Source: Halocaridina rubra
Taxonomy: Eukaryota > Arthropoda > Malacostraca > Decapoda > Atyidae
Assembly (NCBI GenBank): GCA_037179515.1
Contig: JAXCGZ010016986.1
Span: forward strand, 286,001-350,000
Length of the DNA stretch: 64,000 nucleotides
Reading direction: 5' to 3'
The position numbers and the translations under genes were made by a program. Position 1 is the stretch's first letter. Every line of letters starts with the position of its first letter. The notes under the pieces were generated by a model. It was not told where the DNA came from. It ran no database searches and was given only the letters and a program-made list of their open reading frames with translations. Positions 48,834 to 61,894 of the stretch are shown here, in pieces.

Positions 48834-49528
48834 TTTATTTTTCATAACTTCTATGTACAGCCTTGTTTTAGAAAAAATGGCAATAGCATACTCTTAATCA
48901 GTATTTTCTTCCTTGTTGCCCTCCTCCATACCCATCTCAGCTGCTTTTTTCTGTCTATATTCCCTTCTTGCTTCCTCAAGCAAGACATTGTGAATCCAGT
49001 TTCGTGTTGATACAGGTTTATTATCAAGAGGTGGGAAGGGGTTACCTAGGGAGAGAAAAATAACAATGTTAATGGTAAAAAAAAAATATATTTTGATACT
49101 GTGCATACATCACATATTGTGTCACAATTAATTCCCATTTGAATGGAAGCGGAAAATGCATGTTGGAGCTCTAAGTTGGGTGTTTCTCTTATAAAGCCAC
49201 AACAGGATTGAACCACCATTTGTCAGGGATTACATCGGCAATATCTGTAACATCGCTGAGAAAAGTTGGATCTTGCAATGAGGAGTAACCCCCAAGGCCC
49301 TTATGAAATGTTAAATAATGCAGCTTAGGTTAGTTGAGGTGATTTGCCTTGTAAATATGAATAACCCTAGAGCTCCCTGAAGTAACACTTCTTTACTAGA
49401 TCCATAAAGTTATCATGAAACTGAACAGAAGAGAGAGGGGACGAATATTCCCCTCCTTTGTATGGTCTTCCCTCAAAGAGTCAAGTTTTTGTTTAGACTA
49501 AGTCACCCCCCTTTCTGGGGGATTAAGG

Positions 49529-49620
<92 letters not shown>

Positions 49621-52495
49621 TATATATACACACACACACGCGCGCATTTTCCATACTTATTGCCATCTCCTGCTAGAGAAATCAAGATAGCTGCAATAAT
49701 AGGAAGAAAACACACTTTAAGGAAATAATACTTCCTATTTATATCTTTATTATAATCAAATGTTTACAGTCATGTTTATGTAAACCACGACCAAGTCAAT
49801 GGAGAGCTATAATCCAAAACCAGGCTCCAAGTTTCCCTGGCCTGCTTTTGCCTCTTCATGATAGCAATAAATAATGGTGCGACAAAATTTACATTAGGTT
49901 GAAGAGTGGACACATATGTAATATATGAGCTAAGGTAGCTGAAGTTCATCATACTCTGCCTGTTCTCATCTCTTCAAACAGGTATTTCATGTCAAGAAAA
50001 TAAATTTTGGAGAGAAAAATTGCGCTCCTATCTCTTTTAGTTTCTCCTACAGCTTACAATAAAAAAAGGCAGTTGCATTCTTTCTCCTTCATCCATGAGG
50101 ATTATTGCAATAACTAAAGACTATACAAAGAGGCTGTGGTAGCTCAGTTGGGAAGCAACGAATGAGGGTTCATGGACATATTAATGTCCACCCCCAAGCA
50201 AATGGGGACTAACTGTGACACATAAAACAATGTTATTATAAAAATTACAAACAATATCTAATTTAGTTACTGTATAAAAACGAAAATCCTTTTACCTCTT
50301 AACTCTAAAACCACTTTGTCAGCATAAAGACCAGGATATTCATTTGGTGCTTTATGCATTTTTGTATAAGATACTTCAGAATCCTTGAATCTGGGTACGA
50401 GAACCTGCAAAACATGTGAAATTTAACTGAGAGCATCTTAACATCACATAAAATAGAAGGGCAGTGATAGGCTCTCATCCTTTCTAATCTTCTATAAAAG
50501 AGCATACATATATACATGTCAAAATTCTCATTTGCTCAATAGTTCATGAGAAATCGAATAAAAGCATTTTTAAGTAGAGAACACTAACTGAATACAGATT
50601 TCATAACATACCAAAGAAACACATTCTGCATACACAAAATGCAATATGTGACAACTATAAAGAACAAAAATATATATAAAGCAGGAAATGTTTTATGCAA
50701 ACTAAAAATAAATATCAAAAGTCAGCAATGTAGGTACATAAATATCTTCCACTTACTTTGAAGAGTTTATGAATGAGTTGCTTTTCTGTTAACCAATAGT
50801 TTGCCATTTCCATTGTCGGTCTATGGCAGTCACCATATTTAATGGCATCAGCAATTAGCTGTAAGGAAGAATATATCAACTTATTATAAGCATGATGCCA
50901 ATTTTCTTTATTATAACGCTAGTGTTGTACTGGGGGACCGGAGTGGTTCATTGACAACAGCACTTGACTTAGGAGGTGACAGAAGAGCAATATTGGCCAC
51001 TTTAATTCCCCAGCTCTAGCCTATCTGTGTCTAACCAATAATGGGGATTAAAAGTAATACAATACGAGATACAACACAAGTCCTTACTGATTCTAGAACT
51101 TGGGTTTATAATAACAGAAACTTCAAATGCAATAATAATACCAGTATAAAAAGCACAATCACACAGAGCAGTTCAATATCCATTACTTGTATGGAAACTT
51201 CATAAAGCATTGCAGAGATAACAGTAACAATTATTCTAACAATTTTCAGAGACTTCGAGATAGCTATAGTTCTTTTCCTTTTTTATAAAGGAGTCGTAAA
51301 ATTGCCTTTCTACCCTTACTGATGCTCCAGCTTGTAAAGATACTGTTTATTCAATGGAGTATTTGGGAAACTGAGCACAACTGGTGCTCTAGTGCAGATT
51401 TTCGCTCTCCAACACAACTTGTGAAAAAACATATCATCAAGTTTTACTTTAGCTTATGAAATTTAGAAAAGTCATTAAAACAGCAACATAATTTTCATCC
51501 CAATAATTTATATCAGTATCAAGTTGACAATTATTAAGTGAAATAATAAGATGAAACATCTTATACAGCTGCATTTGATAGCATAAAAAATGAGAAACTG
51601 GAGCACTTGTAAAAATTCTAATTTACCAATAGTAATTTGAATCTCAATAACTCTTAGGAGTCTTGTATAGAATGCAAGTTTTTAGTCTGGGAAAGTAGAT
51701 ATGGCTTAGAGTGCAACTAAGTTTGAAAGATCTGCTCATAATGTATAACAAAAACAACTCCCTAAAAAAGGTATGTTGCATCCCCAATTTTCATTAAAAA
51801 ACGAACTGCTTTTCTGATGACAGAATTATCGTTTCCGATAAAAATGAATATCTAAAATCGGTAAATTTTTAGAAGCGGGGATTATTGAGAGTGCGTCCTA
51901 ACCTAACCTCTCCTACGGGAACGCGTCCTCCCTAGCCGGGAGCTTTGCCCCCGGACCCTCTTGAAGTATTATTTCTATATATAAAAAAGCCATATCCCAT
52001 TAATCCCCATAACTAAAATAATACCCCAAAATCAACTAGTGTCCAATTACAACCTAACCCGTCTCAGGTCCATCCAATGCTGTTTAATAGTGCAACACCG
52101 CCATTTATCTTTTTAGGCACTTATAACAAACTATTCTACCTCAGCACTTATCTCCCACTCTTTAGGCTTGGGATCTAGCATCGTCTCCCCTATGGATGTT
52201 ATTACAATCTATCCTGTTTAATTTTGCAACAATGCCATTTTAACCTTATAGGCACCTAATATATATTAATCTTCTCATTCTGGCACTCCTCTCTTACCCT
52301 CTCAGCATAGGATCTGGCCTCGTCTGCCCTAAAGTACTTGAGCTCGATACGTTCATTTTGGATGAGATCTGTGACGGTGATCCTCATCTTGTGCAGCCTT
52401 CCTTCTGGTCCATCTGGGTTGGAAAACTTTCTGTGTTTACTTTGAATTGCTACTCGAATGGCTGGAATCAATTTGCGAATTTCTGCTTGGTTCAT
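48834..52495 (-). CDS. MRPL17: Mitochondrial ribosomal protein bL17m (MRPL17), complete
   Basis: Protein of the large subunit of the mitochondrial ribosome, near the exit tunnel by homology to bacterial bL17. Coding exons on the minus strand: 52495-52298 (66 codons), 50858-50757 (34), 50404-50296 (36 plus one base) and 49045-48894 (stop). All introns are GT/AG and the total is 186 residues, close to animal family members. bL17 signatures: LHKMRITVTDLIQNERIELK, FRADEARSYAERLIADAIKY, MANYWLTEKQLIHKLFKVLV, PRFKDSEVSYTKM and VVLELRGNPFPPL. The first 36 residues are basic and can serve as a mitochondrial targeting region. Polyadenylation signal (TTTATT on + strand) at 48834-48839. Introns carry an (AT)n tract, SINE-B and family D copies. 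Confidence 0.93.
49425..49530 (+). repeat. Family D fragment in MRPL17 intron
   Basis: TCCCTCAAAGAGTCAAG and GACTAAGTCACCCCCCTTT. Confidence 0.5.
49531..49610. repeat. (AT)n microsatellite in MRPL17 intron
   Basis: About 80 bp, starting at the family D 3' end. Confidence 0.95.
50130..50225 (+). repeat. tRNA-headed SINE-B fragment in MRPL17 intron
   Basis: GGTAGCTCAGTTGGGAAGC (A box) and GAGGGTTCATGG, then CCACCCCCAAGCAAATGGGG. Confidence 0.65.
50932..51062 (+). repeat. SINE-B copy in MRPL17 intron
   Basis: GGACCGGAGTGGTTCATTG head, CTTTAATTCCCCAGCTCTAG and AATAATGGGGATTAAAAG. Confidence 0.65.
52074..52200 (-). pseudogene. Decayed duplicate of the end of MRPL17 exon 1
   Basis: 52074-52200 repeats 52206-52330 imperfectly. 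Shared phrases include CTGTTTAAT, TGCAACA, GCCATTT, AGGCAC, GGATCT and CTCGTCT/ATCGTCT. The second copy contains the true end of exon 1 and its donor (52294-52297 on +). The duplicate has lost the donor and reading frame, so it is a local tandem duplication within intron 1. Confidence 0.55.
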
Positions 52496-52575
52496 TTTGG
52501 TGCCAAAGTGAGATTGTGGGCAGTGCTACTAGTGAACACTTAGTGTTGTTTTTGTAACGGGGTGGTTTACAGAGT

Positions 52576-52581
52576 CACGTG
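52576..52581. promoter_or_regulatory. CACGTG E-box upstream of MRPL17
   Basis: Palindromic CACGTG about 80 bases upstream of the MRPL17 ATG. Such E-boxes bind bHLH factors and are frequent in housekeeping promoters. Function here is unproven. Confidence 0.25.
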
Positions 52582-52599
52582 GTTTGGAGGAGTTGAATT

Positions 52600-54071
52600 G
52601 ACACTGCCTTTATAAGTGATTTTTGTGATCCATTTTTTATGCGTTTTATGGGTATTAAGGCCAAATATGTTTTATCTCTTTTGATTTATTAGTAATAAAA
52701 TTATTTCATAATTCATAAACTTTTAATAAAATTAGATTTGATAATAAATTGTTCCAAATGTCTAAATTTCTTATAATACAGTAAGAGAAAAATAGGTTCC
52801 CGCTAACAAAATATGATTTCGTGACCCCACTTATAATAACGCTAACGACACCAACTCGTCAAAACAATAGAATTCTCAAGCAAATTATTCGTGAATACAC
52901 ACAGGTTTACCTTGCATAAGTGACAATTACTACGACGACTACATAAATTTAATAAGTAAGAAAGATAGAAATTTAAGGTATCTGTTGCGTAATAACATGG
53001 TAAACAGTGATTGAGATTATATTCAATTTGCTTCATTGGTACGTTTGTAAATTTGTGTCATAGCACAATTACCGGGTTAGACTAGGTTAGGTTTACGTCA
53101 AAAGACAAATTTATCTCCTCCCTACGCTTAACATTTATGAAGGAAAGTTAAATTATGAGTTATAAGATTTTTTCCCCCGAAAAATAACGAATATTCTTCT
53201 TGGACAATGTAATTCAATGCACAGAGTGCCAAGTGAGAAATTGTGAATTTTGTTGTTGAAAATTTGGTATGCAATAGCTCTATGTTTCTGGTTGTAATTA
53301 AAACAATCTGGGGCCAATATAGACCCTCCACTGCGCCTAATGGGGCATTAGAGAAAAATATTTAATATTAGAGCACGCATTATTTTTGCATTTATTTATT
53401 CTTGTGTTTGTATGTAAATATATCTTAATTCATTTTTATGTTACAAGTGACATATAGAAAGTGGTTTGGTGAAGTGATTCTGTGATCCATCATGATTATA
53501 AAAAGCTTTTGTTGTGTAAGCAATGTTAAAGTTTTGTGATGGGTTTAGTAATGAGCTATATGCGGTCGCTACTTTTTAGTTGAAGGCAACTTGGCAATGC
53601 AAATATAATTTAGTTTAAAGTAAGGAGAGGGTGATGTTTACTCAGGTTCTGAATTTGATAGACCACCAGACGAGATGTTATGTAGAAAGCCTTTTTGCTT
53701 AAGATCATCAACAGTAGTAATTTGCATCATGAAGATCATTATCATTAGTCAGTCATTATATTGTATTGGCTTTTTATATTGGTGGGTTAAACTTTGATCG
53801 CTTGTTGAAATAATAACACCCATCTGCTTTGTTAGTAATATATTTAACAAACTAATTACTTTATGCTTTTTCAGGACTACAGAAAATCTTGCATAATTAT
53901 TTTAAATGTAGGAAATTGTCTTATACATTAATGCTTCTACTAAGGAAGTAGAAATAAAAAGGAGAAATTTTGCTAAAAGATATAGACATGGCTCTATTAT
54001 CATCGAAAATGCAGTAATGCAGTTTCTTCTAAGTGGGGAGAGTATCTAGCACAAAGCTAGAAACAGAAACC
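52600..54071. other. Divergent intergenic region and probable 5'UTR
   Basis: Lies between MRPL17 (minus) and the zinc-cluster gene (plus). No CpG-rich core is apparent. TTAGG-like phrases at 53080-53095 (GGTTAGACTAGGTTAGG). An acceptor-like AATGCAG at 54015-54021 may begin the first coding exon's UTR. Confidence 0.45.
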
Positions 54072-57000
54072 ATGGCTGAAGCTACTGAAGATGTAGAAGA
54101 CATGGCAGATAAAGATCATTCCAGTTCTAATATAAATGATGAATTACCCATTCCACCTACATCTTTAGTGTATAATTCTGCCTCTGATGCAAATTTTGAA
54201 AATTCAGGCATTGTCTTGGATGGTACCTGTGAATCCGTAGTGATAGCCAATACCGTAGAGAATGCTGATGAACAGAAAAATCAAAATAGAAGTGAAAATG
54301 AACGAACAGACAATAGAGTTTGGTGCTATGCTGGAAATGTACAGAAAGAAGGTGCTCAGACCGATAATCTCGATAACTCCAAATGTGACAATCAGGAAGA
54401 TACATGCAAAAATAAAAAAGAATTAGGCATTATTGATCCTGAAACTGAAAAAATACCTGATGATTCCCTCTCTAATAAGAAACTGAAGGTTGTACTTAAC
54501 TTGGATGGTCTCAGAGAAAGCAAGGGTAAGATACTCTTAGAAGATCCAAAGATTAATTGCTTTTATTTTGCAGCTTAAATATGAAACTATATTTTTATTT
54601 GTCTTAAAGTGTAACAACTATCGTATTGGAAATACTTGTGGTTTAAACTCCTACTGACAGATAATAAAATAAAATATGTTTCGTAACACTACATGACTCT
54701 CTCTTGACTTGTTGCAAATAAAGCAGTAAATTCTTTTAATTTTAGTCACAGGATATAATTTTTTTTATGCACATGGTTACGGACAGTAGAGAATTGATTT
54801 GATACTCATTTTAAGAATTTCACATATTTTCCACATTATATCATGAAATTAGAGTACTATATTGTGAGTATTGGTAATTTTACTCTATTTGTGGTATGCA
54901 ATGTATATATAGATTAGGTGTTGTTCTTGATATTCACTACATGTTGGTATAATTTCAGGACTGTTGTACATTGGATGCAGAGATGAAAAGAAGAAAACAA
55001 ATCCTTGTAAAGTGAGTGGCAAGTTTGCAAATTGCTGGTGTTTGTTTTTCTAAATCTCCTACTACTCTTTTACATCATTTTACTCTTACTTTATAGTTTA
55101 TCCATCAACATCCTTATCTGATTTAATATTGCATTTTTTTTTTATTATTGCAGTATTACCTTTATGAGAATTTGTATAATGATGGTTTGTCTTTTAACTA
55201 ATTATGTTGCTGTTATAACTGTACACAGTATTTTGATGCAAATACCCAGAATGTGTAGCAGGGGACTCCAGTAGCACAGTGGTTAGAGCACTCGACTTGA
55301 GAAGTGACAGACTTGCGATCAAGCCTGCCATGGGGCGTTAGGAAGGGCCTCCAGTTTTGATACCCCAGCTTTAAGAAGAAGAAGAACATGAAGAAAGATG
55401 CTCAAAGTTAAGTGAAATTTATTAGGAGAAATTTAAATATATGATTCAGACAAAGCTCGGCATGTTCGTACTGAGTCATCACTGTCGTTAGCATAGACAA
55501 AGCTTAGGTAGCTAGAGGAGTAGTTTCTTCAGCCATACACAATCTGCCAATAAAATGTTTGCCAATTTTGTGTTATTGTATTACAACAATAATGACCTAA
55601 GAATATGGGACTAAAAAGGTTACAGTGCTTCAGGCAGAATGACTTAAAGATGGAATCATTTTATTGTGCAATATTATATACCCAGCATATGATGATTTTC
55701 TTGCATATAATGGACCCACTTACGACTAGATCAGCTTAAGAGCACTCATTGGGAACCGATCTGTCGTAAGCTGACGACCTGTTATAAGCATTTATCAAAG
55801 AAAGTTCCCTCATTTTATGCTAATTTCAGATTGTAGAATGGTTCACACCAGACTTCTTGAATCTTCATGGGGTTTATGCCATCAAGGAAGAAGAACCATT
55901 CCTGTTACGTGTATTTACGCGGAACCACGAGTCTACCAATCGAGGAATAAGGAAAAAAGGCGGACGTAAGGTTTGTATATGAGAAACCTTAAATGTGCTT
56001 ATTTCACTTGAAATCATTGACCTTTGCAGCTTATATATAATGCACTTAAGATATACAGTGTCAGCCTGGCATATGATAATTTTCATGTTGACATTTTTTA
56101 AGTTTTTAGTAAATTTATGTAGTAGGTATTGTAATTAGTACTTTCAGACTCACACAGTACTCAGTATTTTCCTGAACCAGGATGGATTGAAACCTTTGCA
56201 AAAGGCTTATTCTATTCAAAGAGTCTCGGTTTGTCCACCCCCATTTGAATGGGGACTTGTGACACAACAGTGAAATTTTGTATATATGGGAATTGATATA
56301 AAAACTGTTAGTTGATAAATAGAGAGAAATACTATATATTCTTAATGTTCAGGTTATGTTAATGGGACAAGAAGTCTTTGGCGATGTTTTGTTGGCGTGC
56401 GGCCATTGTGGATACTGGTCTCATGAGGGAAGCAATGTCAGAAGGCATCTGAAGAAATCTGTATGTTTGAAGGAGAGAGGCTACACGAAAGAAGATTTAG
56501 CAGGGCTTGATAGGATAGAGAGAAGGAAGTTTCTTCGACGTTTAGCAGCAGCAAAATGCCGAGCAAAAAAGAAAGCTAAAGGTAAGCCTATTTTTCTTAT
56601 GTAGCCTCTGTTGATTTTGCCATATATAAGTGTCTTGCTCATATGTCATGAGTTTATGCATAAATATATCTTTATATATTTACAGTACAGTGTCTAGAAT
56701 TTCAACTTCAGCCCACATTCTCTTCTATAATTATGTTTCAAAACTGAAATTTATATAGTAATCTCTTCAAAAACCGAATTAGAGACTAGTTTGTTTCTTG
56801 CTTTTCAGTCACTTCATTTGAAACTGCTGCTGATGGTAACCAAGTAGATAGTGTAAATAACAAAGATTGTGATGCCAATGGCTACCCTCAGTACAACCTG
56901 TCGTCGGGCTTGCAGGGGGATACGTATGCTGAGTGCCTTACAGATGTACAAGAAAACTGTCTCGGAACAACTCCGAATAGACCAAATGGAGTCCCTAATG

Positions 57001-60000
57001 GAGTGTCTCATTCTCTAAACTCAGCTCTCAAAAGTGTACCTCCACCAGCCAAGGTGAAAAGAAAACCTCCTAAACACAAAGCTCTGTCCTTAGGTCCAGC
57101 AATAGTGAAAGAGGTGGTACAGCGAGTTTCGTACGATATATATACACTGAATGAGAATAATGAACGCATTGCGTGGAAACCACCATCCTGTCATAAGGTA
57201 AGTTGTGTCATACATACTTAAACAGTTGCCACAGTCCCCCTTGTAAGGGGAGATGCCAAAGCCAAAAACACACATTTTCTAGAAGCTAACATGTGTGCTT
57301 TGACACACATATAATACCTAACAAAATAAACTTAGCCAGTTAGTAAATGATTGTAATTACTGATACCAAATAGGTAATGATTATTTCAAACCTTAATGAA
57401 AGAGGCTTATAGATGGCTCAAATATATGTAATTATACTGTGGAGTGAATAATAATAAACTAACACCTTACAGGAAGACATAGATTTTGTTCTCTCTATTA
57501 AAACGATTAAGCTGAAATCTATGTGAACTTCTAATTTCAGTGAATAATGGTAGCTATAGGATGCAAAAACTTTTGTTAGCATTGCAGGAATAGATGGTAT
57601 TACAGCTTTTGATTTTTCATTTTTTCTGCAATACACATATACAGTACTTGCTCACATATCTGCTAATAATAATAATGGCATTGCTACGAATGACATGTAT
57701 CTTAAGGATACAGGTACACATTACTCAGTATTGAGAGATTGATGTAACCATATCGTCATATTTATCTATCTATATACAAGGGTCATAATATCCCTTATAA
57801 GGGGGGGTAGGCCGTGTGAAAGCATTTGACTCTTTACTGGAATAATACTGATGAAAAGACACAGTAAGAGTATATGAACTATGTGAATCAAGTACTAAGC
57901 TCCCCACTTAGAGAAAGCCAACCCAGTTACAAGTAATAAAGAAAAAACTAAGAGTTTTTATAAGTGAACCAGGACGGGCAAAAAAAAAGAAATAAAACTG
58001 CCCTCATTGGGCCTGGGCACGAAGAAAGCAGAGTAAAGAGAAACAGATGGAGAGTGTTGTGACTTGTCAGATGTGAAAGGATAATAAGAGATGTGTAACT
58101 AATATCTAACAATATTCGGTTTTGATGTAGGCATAGAAAGAGAATAAATAAGTAAAAGCTATCCCTGTGTAGACTATAAAAGAACAGCATACTGAGAGAC
58201 TGTCATTGTACAACAAATTAATTGATGTACCAGCTGGAGGACTAGCTGCGACTGTCTTGCCTCATGGCGAAAGATCCTTGCCCCTGTACCCTATGGATTA
58301 CCCAAGCAAGGTGGTATGGAGGAATGGGGTATCCCTTTAATCCCAAGAAGCTAAGAGGAGTGGTTGAGATATATTAATTTCTGGTGCATGTGTGCTTTGA
58401 ACACGGTCACCCCCTTACAAGAGAGATAACACCCATTGTGTATGCAAGTAGACCAAAAAATTAATTATTGAATTTCTCTGTTCAATTTATATTAGCTTAT
58501 CCAACTATACTCCAGGCTTTTCTTGACATTTGACTTGTATAAATCTCTATGTTCTTCTACTAAGTCATGGCTGTTTTTGACAATTAACTTTTGCTAATTT
58601 CTGCTCTCTTCTACTAGTACTCGCAAGGAGACAGGTTGTGCCAAATTGTATTTAAAGGAGCCAGGATGAAGAGACGCTGTATGGATTTGCCCATTCCCAT
58701 GGTGCTGATTTACAGAAAACTGGACTGCAAGATGCACCATTGCAACTTTACACTTTTCCATCCCAGTGCCAGAGTGGCATTCAAAAATGATCCATTGGCT
58801 AAAGCTTCTGTTAATGTTAAAATGTATGGAGGTAAGGTTTTACTGCCTATAATGTTGTAATGCACTTGGTTTTGTCCTTAGTTTTTATGTGGCTATTTTT
58901 GTCGGTTATTTGGTTAGATTCTGTAAAGGCAGTAAGTATCACGGTGATAGGGGTCATTTTCAGCTAGTGAAAAGTTTGTTAGCAGAGGTTTACAGCTTAA
59001 AGTAGGGTATTTTTTTCTGCAAAAGCCAGATATGATTGCATTTTTAGCTGTAATCATAAAGAAAATGTTAATGCACCTGAGGATTATCTTGACTCATTTC
59101 TGTCGTAAGGTGTATTGCAGCAAGAAAAGATATTCAAGGAAGGGTAGATTTATGATTACAACCAAACTAAAATGCTTACCCATTAATATGATTTAATATC
59201 TTGAAATAAAGTTTTGTTTCACCAAGGAAATAATGTTTATATGTATATATGGTACATTTGCAAACTGCAAGCAGTTTATCGAAGTTAACAGTCCATGTTG
59301 GTTGGAAGAAAGACTTTAACCCTCCTATGCAGTGGGCTTTGTTGCAGGTTGTAGATAAAATTTATATCCGCTTATGCGTAGTAAAGATACATATAAATAT
59401 ACAGTGGACACAATCTCCCTTGTAAGTGGGATGGCCGAGTCAAAGCACACACTCATCAGAAGCTAATAAACCTCGTTCACTTCTCTTTGTTCGTTGGAGA
59501 TAAAGGGCTGCTACTATTTCCCTTACCACCCACCTTGGGTCATTTACTGTGTAAGTGGACAAGGATCTTCTACCATGAGGCCCAGTTGCTTCAGTAAAAC
59601 AACACTTTCTTATTTCCTGCTTGCATGTAATAGGAAGCTTTAGAAAGGGATAAGGGAGCATTTGGCTGGAGGGTCCTCCCTTTTTTAAAATTCTTTTCTT
59701 GCTGCAAAACAATACATGGGAGAGATAAGGAGTGGCAACTATGGGCAAGATATTAAGTCTTAGTTTATATGGGTACACTTGTGGTTACTTTAATGATTTC
59801 AACATATTTGACAATGCACCATGAGAAGAAATGTCTTATACCACAAAAGATAAAACTCAGTTTTTGCCAATTGTTTCAACCAAAAATACTCTAGGAACTG
59901 GTCTTGTGCCTCAAGATACTAATCAGTTGTTGGTTTTTTTTCTTTTCTTAAGGAAGGTACATTAATGCCAGATGATACTTAATTTTTACATTTATATCTC

Positions 60001-61240
60001 TATCATAGATATAGTGATGACTCAGGAGTTTTACCATTACTTTGTGTCTCTGCTCTCCATAATGAAGATGAAATCATCACAGACGGCCAGGCACCTAACT
60101 AGCGTTTGGGAGACGATAATAACCGAGCGGCTTGGTACCTCATCTATCCCAGATGAGCATCGAAAAGTTATCACCTTGTCTAAGCAGACGGTTAGTACAT
60201 GCTACTCATTACTTCTATGTTTCCTTTATTTGTGAAAACAGCAAATAAATAACTAAAGGAATATTTTTTTCAGCATCATGCTTCATTGGGAAAGTACAGT
60301 ATTATAAATATTCTATACTGTACATCATTATGATTAAATTCAAGTACAACCACTGCACAGAATCTAATCTTTCCTTTGCATTAGGGGATTAAATTGTAAA
60401 TGTTTTACTTTCATTTTTGACATGCCAACTGATATGTCTGTCAATTCATTTGATGTCATTTATAACATCATTAGGGTTCAGTTTTCTTATTGTTTGTGTT
60501 ATATTTTGCATTTATACCTTCTCACTTATATGATTTAATGCCAGTATTGCACTACTGAATTGTACCATTTTATATCATATTTTTTCTCTCTGCTCTTTCC
60601 TTTTCCTCAGCAAGTTGCTTCCCCTGCTGGAGCCGTTTGGTTTATAGTCACTGACTATTTCCACTTTGGCTTGTTGCTTGACTTATAATAATAGTAATAA
60701 TAAGTTGTTTTTTTTATGAAAACGTCTTTTATTATTCAGGTAAAATCTATATGGTCCTGCATAGAAGAAGAAGCTGGGAGCAAAGGTTCAGTCAAGCTCA
60801 TGAGAGGTTCCAAGAAAAAAAAGAAACCACCATCGCAGCCTACCCCTGCAGTAGCCCCTGTTCCTCCACCTGATCTCAGTTGTGTAAATCATCATCCGCC
60901 CCTTCCAGTGGGTGCTTGTGCCGTGGGACCAGTGCCAATATCGCAATCAGGAATGCAACACCATTGTATGAAACGGATTAATCACATCCAGCCAAAACCT
61001 CCTCCTCCTCCACCTCCTCCCAAACCACCCATGATGACTGCTCCACCTCCTCCTCATAATCATATGCAGCAACCCCCTCATGCACCTGTAAGTCATGCTC
61101 ACTGGTTAAGCCAAGGACCTCAATATCCTCACAATATGGCACCATATCCAATGGCACCTCCACCAGCTCCTGAATATTATCCAATGCCGGGACATTTTAT
61201 GGCACAATATACTCCTGCAACAATGGGTACATCTCCCTAG
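54072..61240 (+). CDS. Unrecognised 720-residue protein with C2HC cluster, basic stretch and proline-rich tail
   Basis: Eight coding exons with GT/AG junctions and continuous frame: 54072-54525, 54959-55011, 55830-55970, 56353-56581, 56809-57197, 58618-58831, 60009-60190, 60740-61240. The ATG at 54072 is chosen because it sits in ACCATGG. Residues 1-150 are acidic and Asn/Asp/Glu-rich, probably disordered. Residues 232-254 form C-x2-C-x12-H-x5-C (CGHCGYW then RRHLKKSVC), a C2HC zinc-finger-like cluster. 270-292 is strongly basic and resembles a bZIP basic region (LAAAKCRAKKK) but lacks the invariant Asn and any leucine zipper. 393-550 is a compact, conserved-looking region (SYDIYTLNENNERIAWKPPS, RRCMDLPIPMVLIYRKL). 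575-720 is Pro/His/Met-rich with poly-Pro. Polyadenylation signal AATAAA at 61299. A nuclear DNA- or RNA-associated role is plausible; the family is not recognised. Confidence 0.75.
55260..55378 (+). repeat. SINE-B copy in intron
   Basis: AGTAGCACAGTGGTTAGAGC, GCGATCAAGCC, GGAAGGGCCTCCAG and TACCCCAGCTTT. Confidence 0.7.
56178..56282 (+). repeat. SINE-B fragment in intron
   Basis: CCAGGATGGATTGAAACC with the family 3' end TCCACCCCCATTTGAATGGG. Confidence 0.55.
57222..57310 (-). repeat. Family D fragment in intron
   Basis: TCCCCCTTGTAAGGGGAGAT and GCCAAAGCCAAAAACACAC; a further short D-like piece at 57778-57835. Confidence 0.5.
57955..58150 (-). repeat. SINE-E copy in intron
   Basis: CCAGGACGGGCAAAAAAAAG, CCCTCATTGGGCCTGGGCAC and TGACTTGTCAGATGTGAAAG, closely like 14186-14375. 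Confidence 0.75.
58256..58455 (+). repeat. Family D copy in intron
   Basis: CCCAAGAAGCTAAGAGGAGTG, GTGTGCTTTGAACACGG and CCCCCTTACAAGAGAGAT; best partner of 3290-3465. Confidence 0.6.
59402..59720 (-). repeat. Family D long copy in intron
   Basis: CTCCCTTGTAAGTGGGATGG, CCGAGTCAAAGCACACAC, GATAAAGGGCTGCTAC. Extends further than the other copies. Confidence 0.5.
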
Positions 61241-61320
61241 GCTGTGAAATATAGTTCAAAAATGTTTTGTATTGTGTAAATACTTTTCTTTATATAAAAA
61301 TAAAAAATATAAACATTTAA

Positions 61321-61890
61321 AAATCTAATGACTAAAGTTCTATTTTTTATCCTTCTCTTCTCTTTATGTTCTTTTAAATTGTCGAATAATTCTAAGGTTC
61401 TTTCTACCTAATTATAATTAGAAGAGGAAACTTTTGTTTTTCCTTGAAGTCTATAGCAGAAGCAGCATAATGGTATCCAGAAGAAAAAACCTCTGTCAGG
61501 GAATTTTAGTGCTCTCATATTTTACTTTCCTATATAATTTTTGGATGAACAAAGTAAGTTAATATGTTATTATTTTTATTAAAGTTGAGAACCTGTAATT
61601 CATGCTCTAGATTTGATGAGGACCATTGTTGTTTAATTGGAATGAGTGTGTGGAAGACTTGGGAATGAATATGAATGTGGTATTGATGGGATATTTAAAT
61701 ATTGGAGTAGGAGAGGATAACATTTGTGTCTACATTACATCATGCTAAGCTTTTTTGAAATTTTTTCTTTAGCATTATCTTGCTTCTGTTTAATCATCAT
61801 TAGGTAAACAGCATTTAACATGCTAAACATAACCTGGATATATGTTTGGTAGCAGCTTCATCACAGCACATGTTTGTAGTTTTAAGTGTC
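61321..61890. other. Intergenic, no recognised feature
   Basis: AT-rich sequence after the last gene's polyadenylation signal; nothing coding or repeated is seen. Confidence 0.5.
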
Positions 61891-61894
61891 GTTG

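Noticed and set aside
54033..54071. GTG start 13 codons upstream of the zinc-cluster protein
   Set aside because: Non-ATG start without support; the ATG at 54072 has a strong ACCATGG context.
56520..56581. True bZIP transcription factor
   Set aside because: The invariant Asn is Arg and there is no leucine zipper after the basic stretch.
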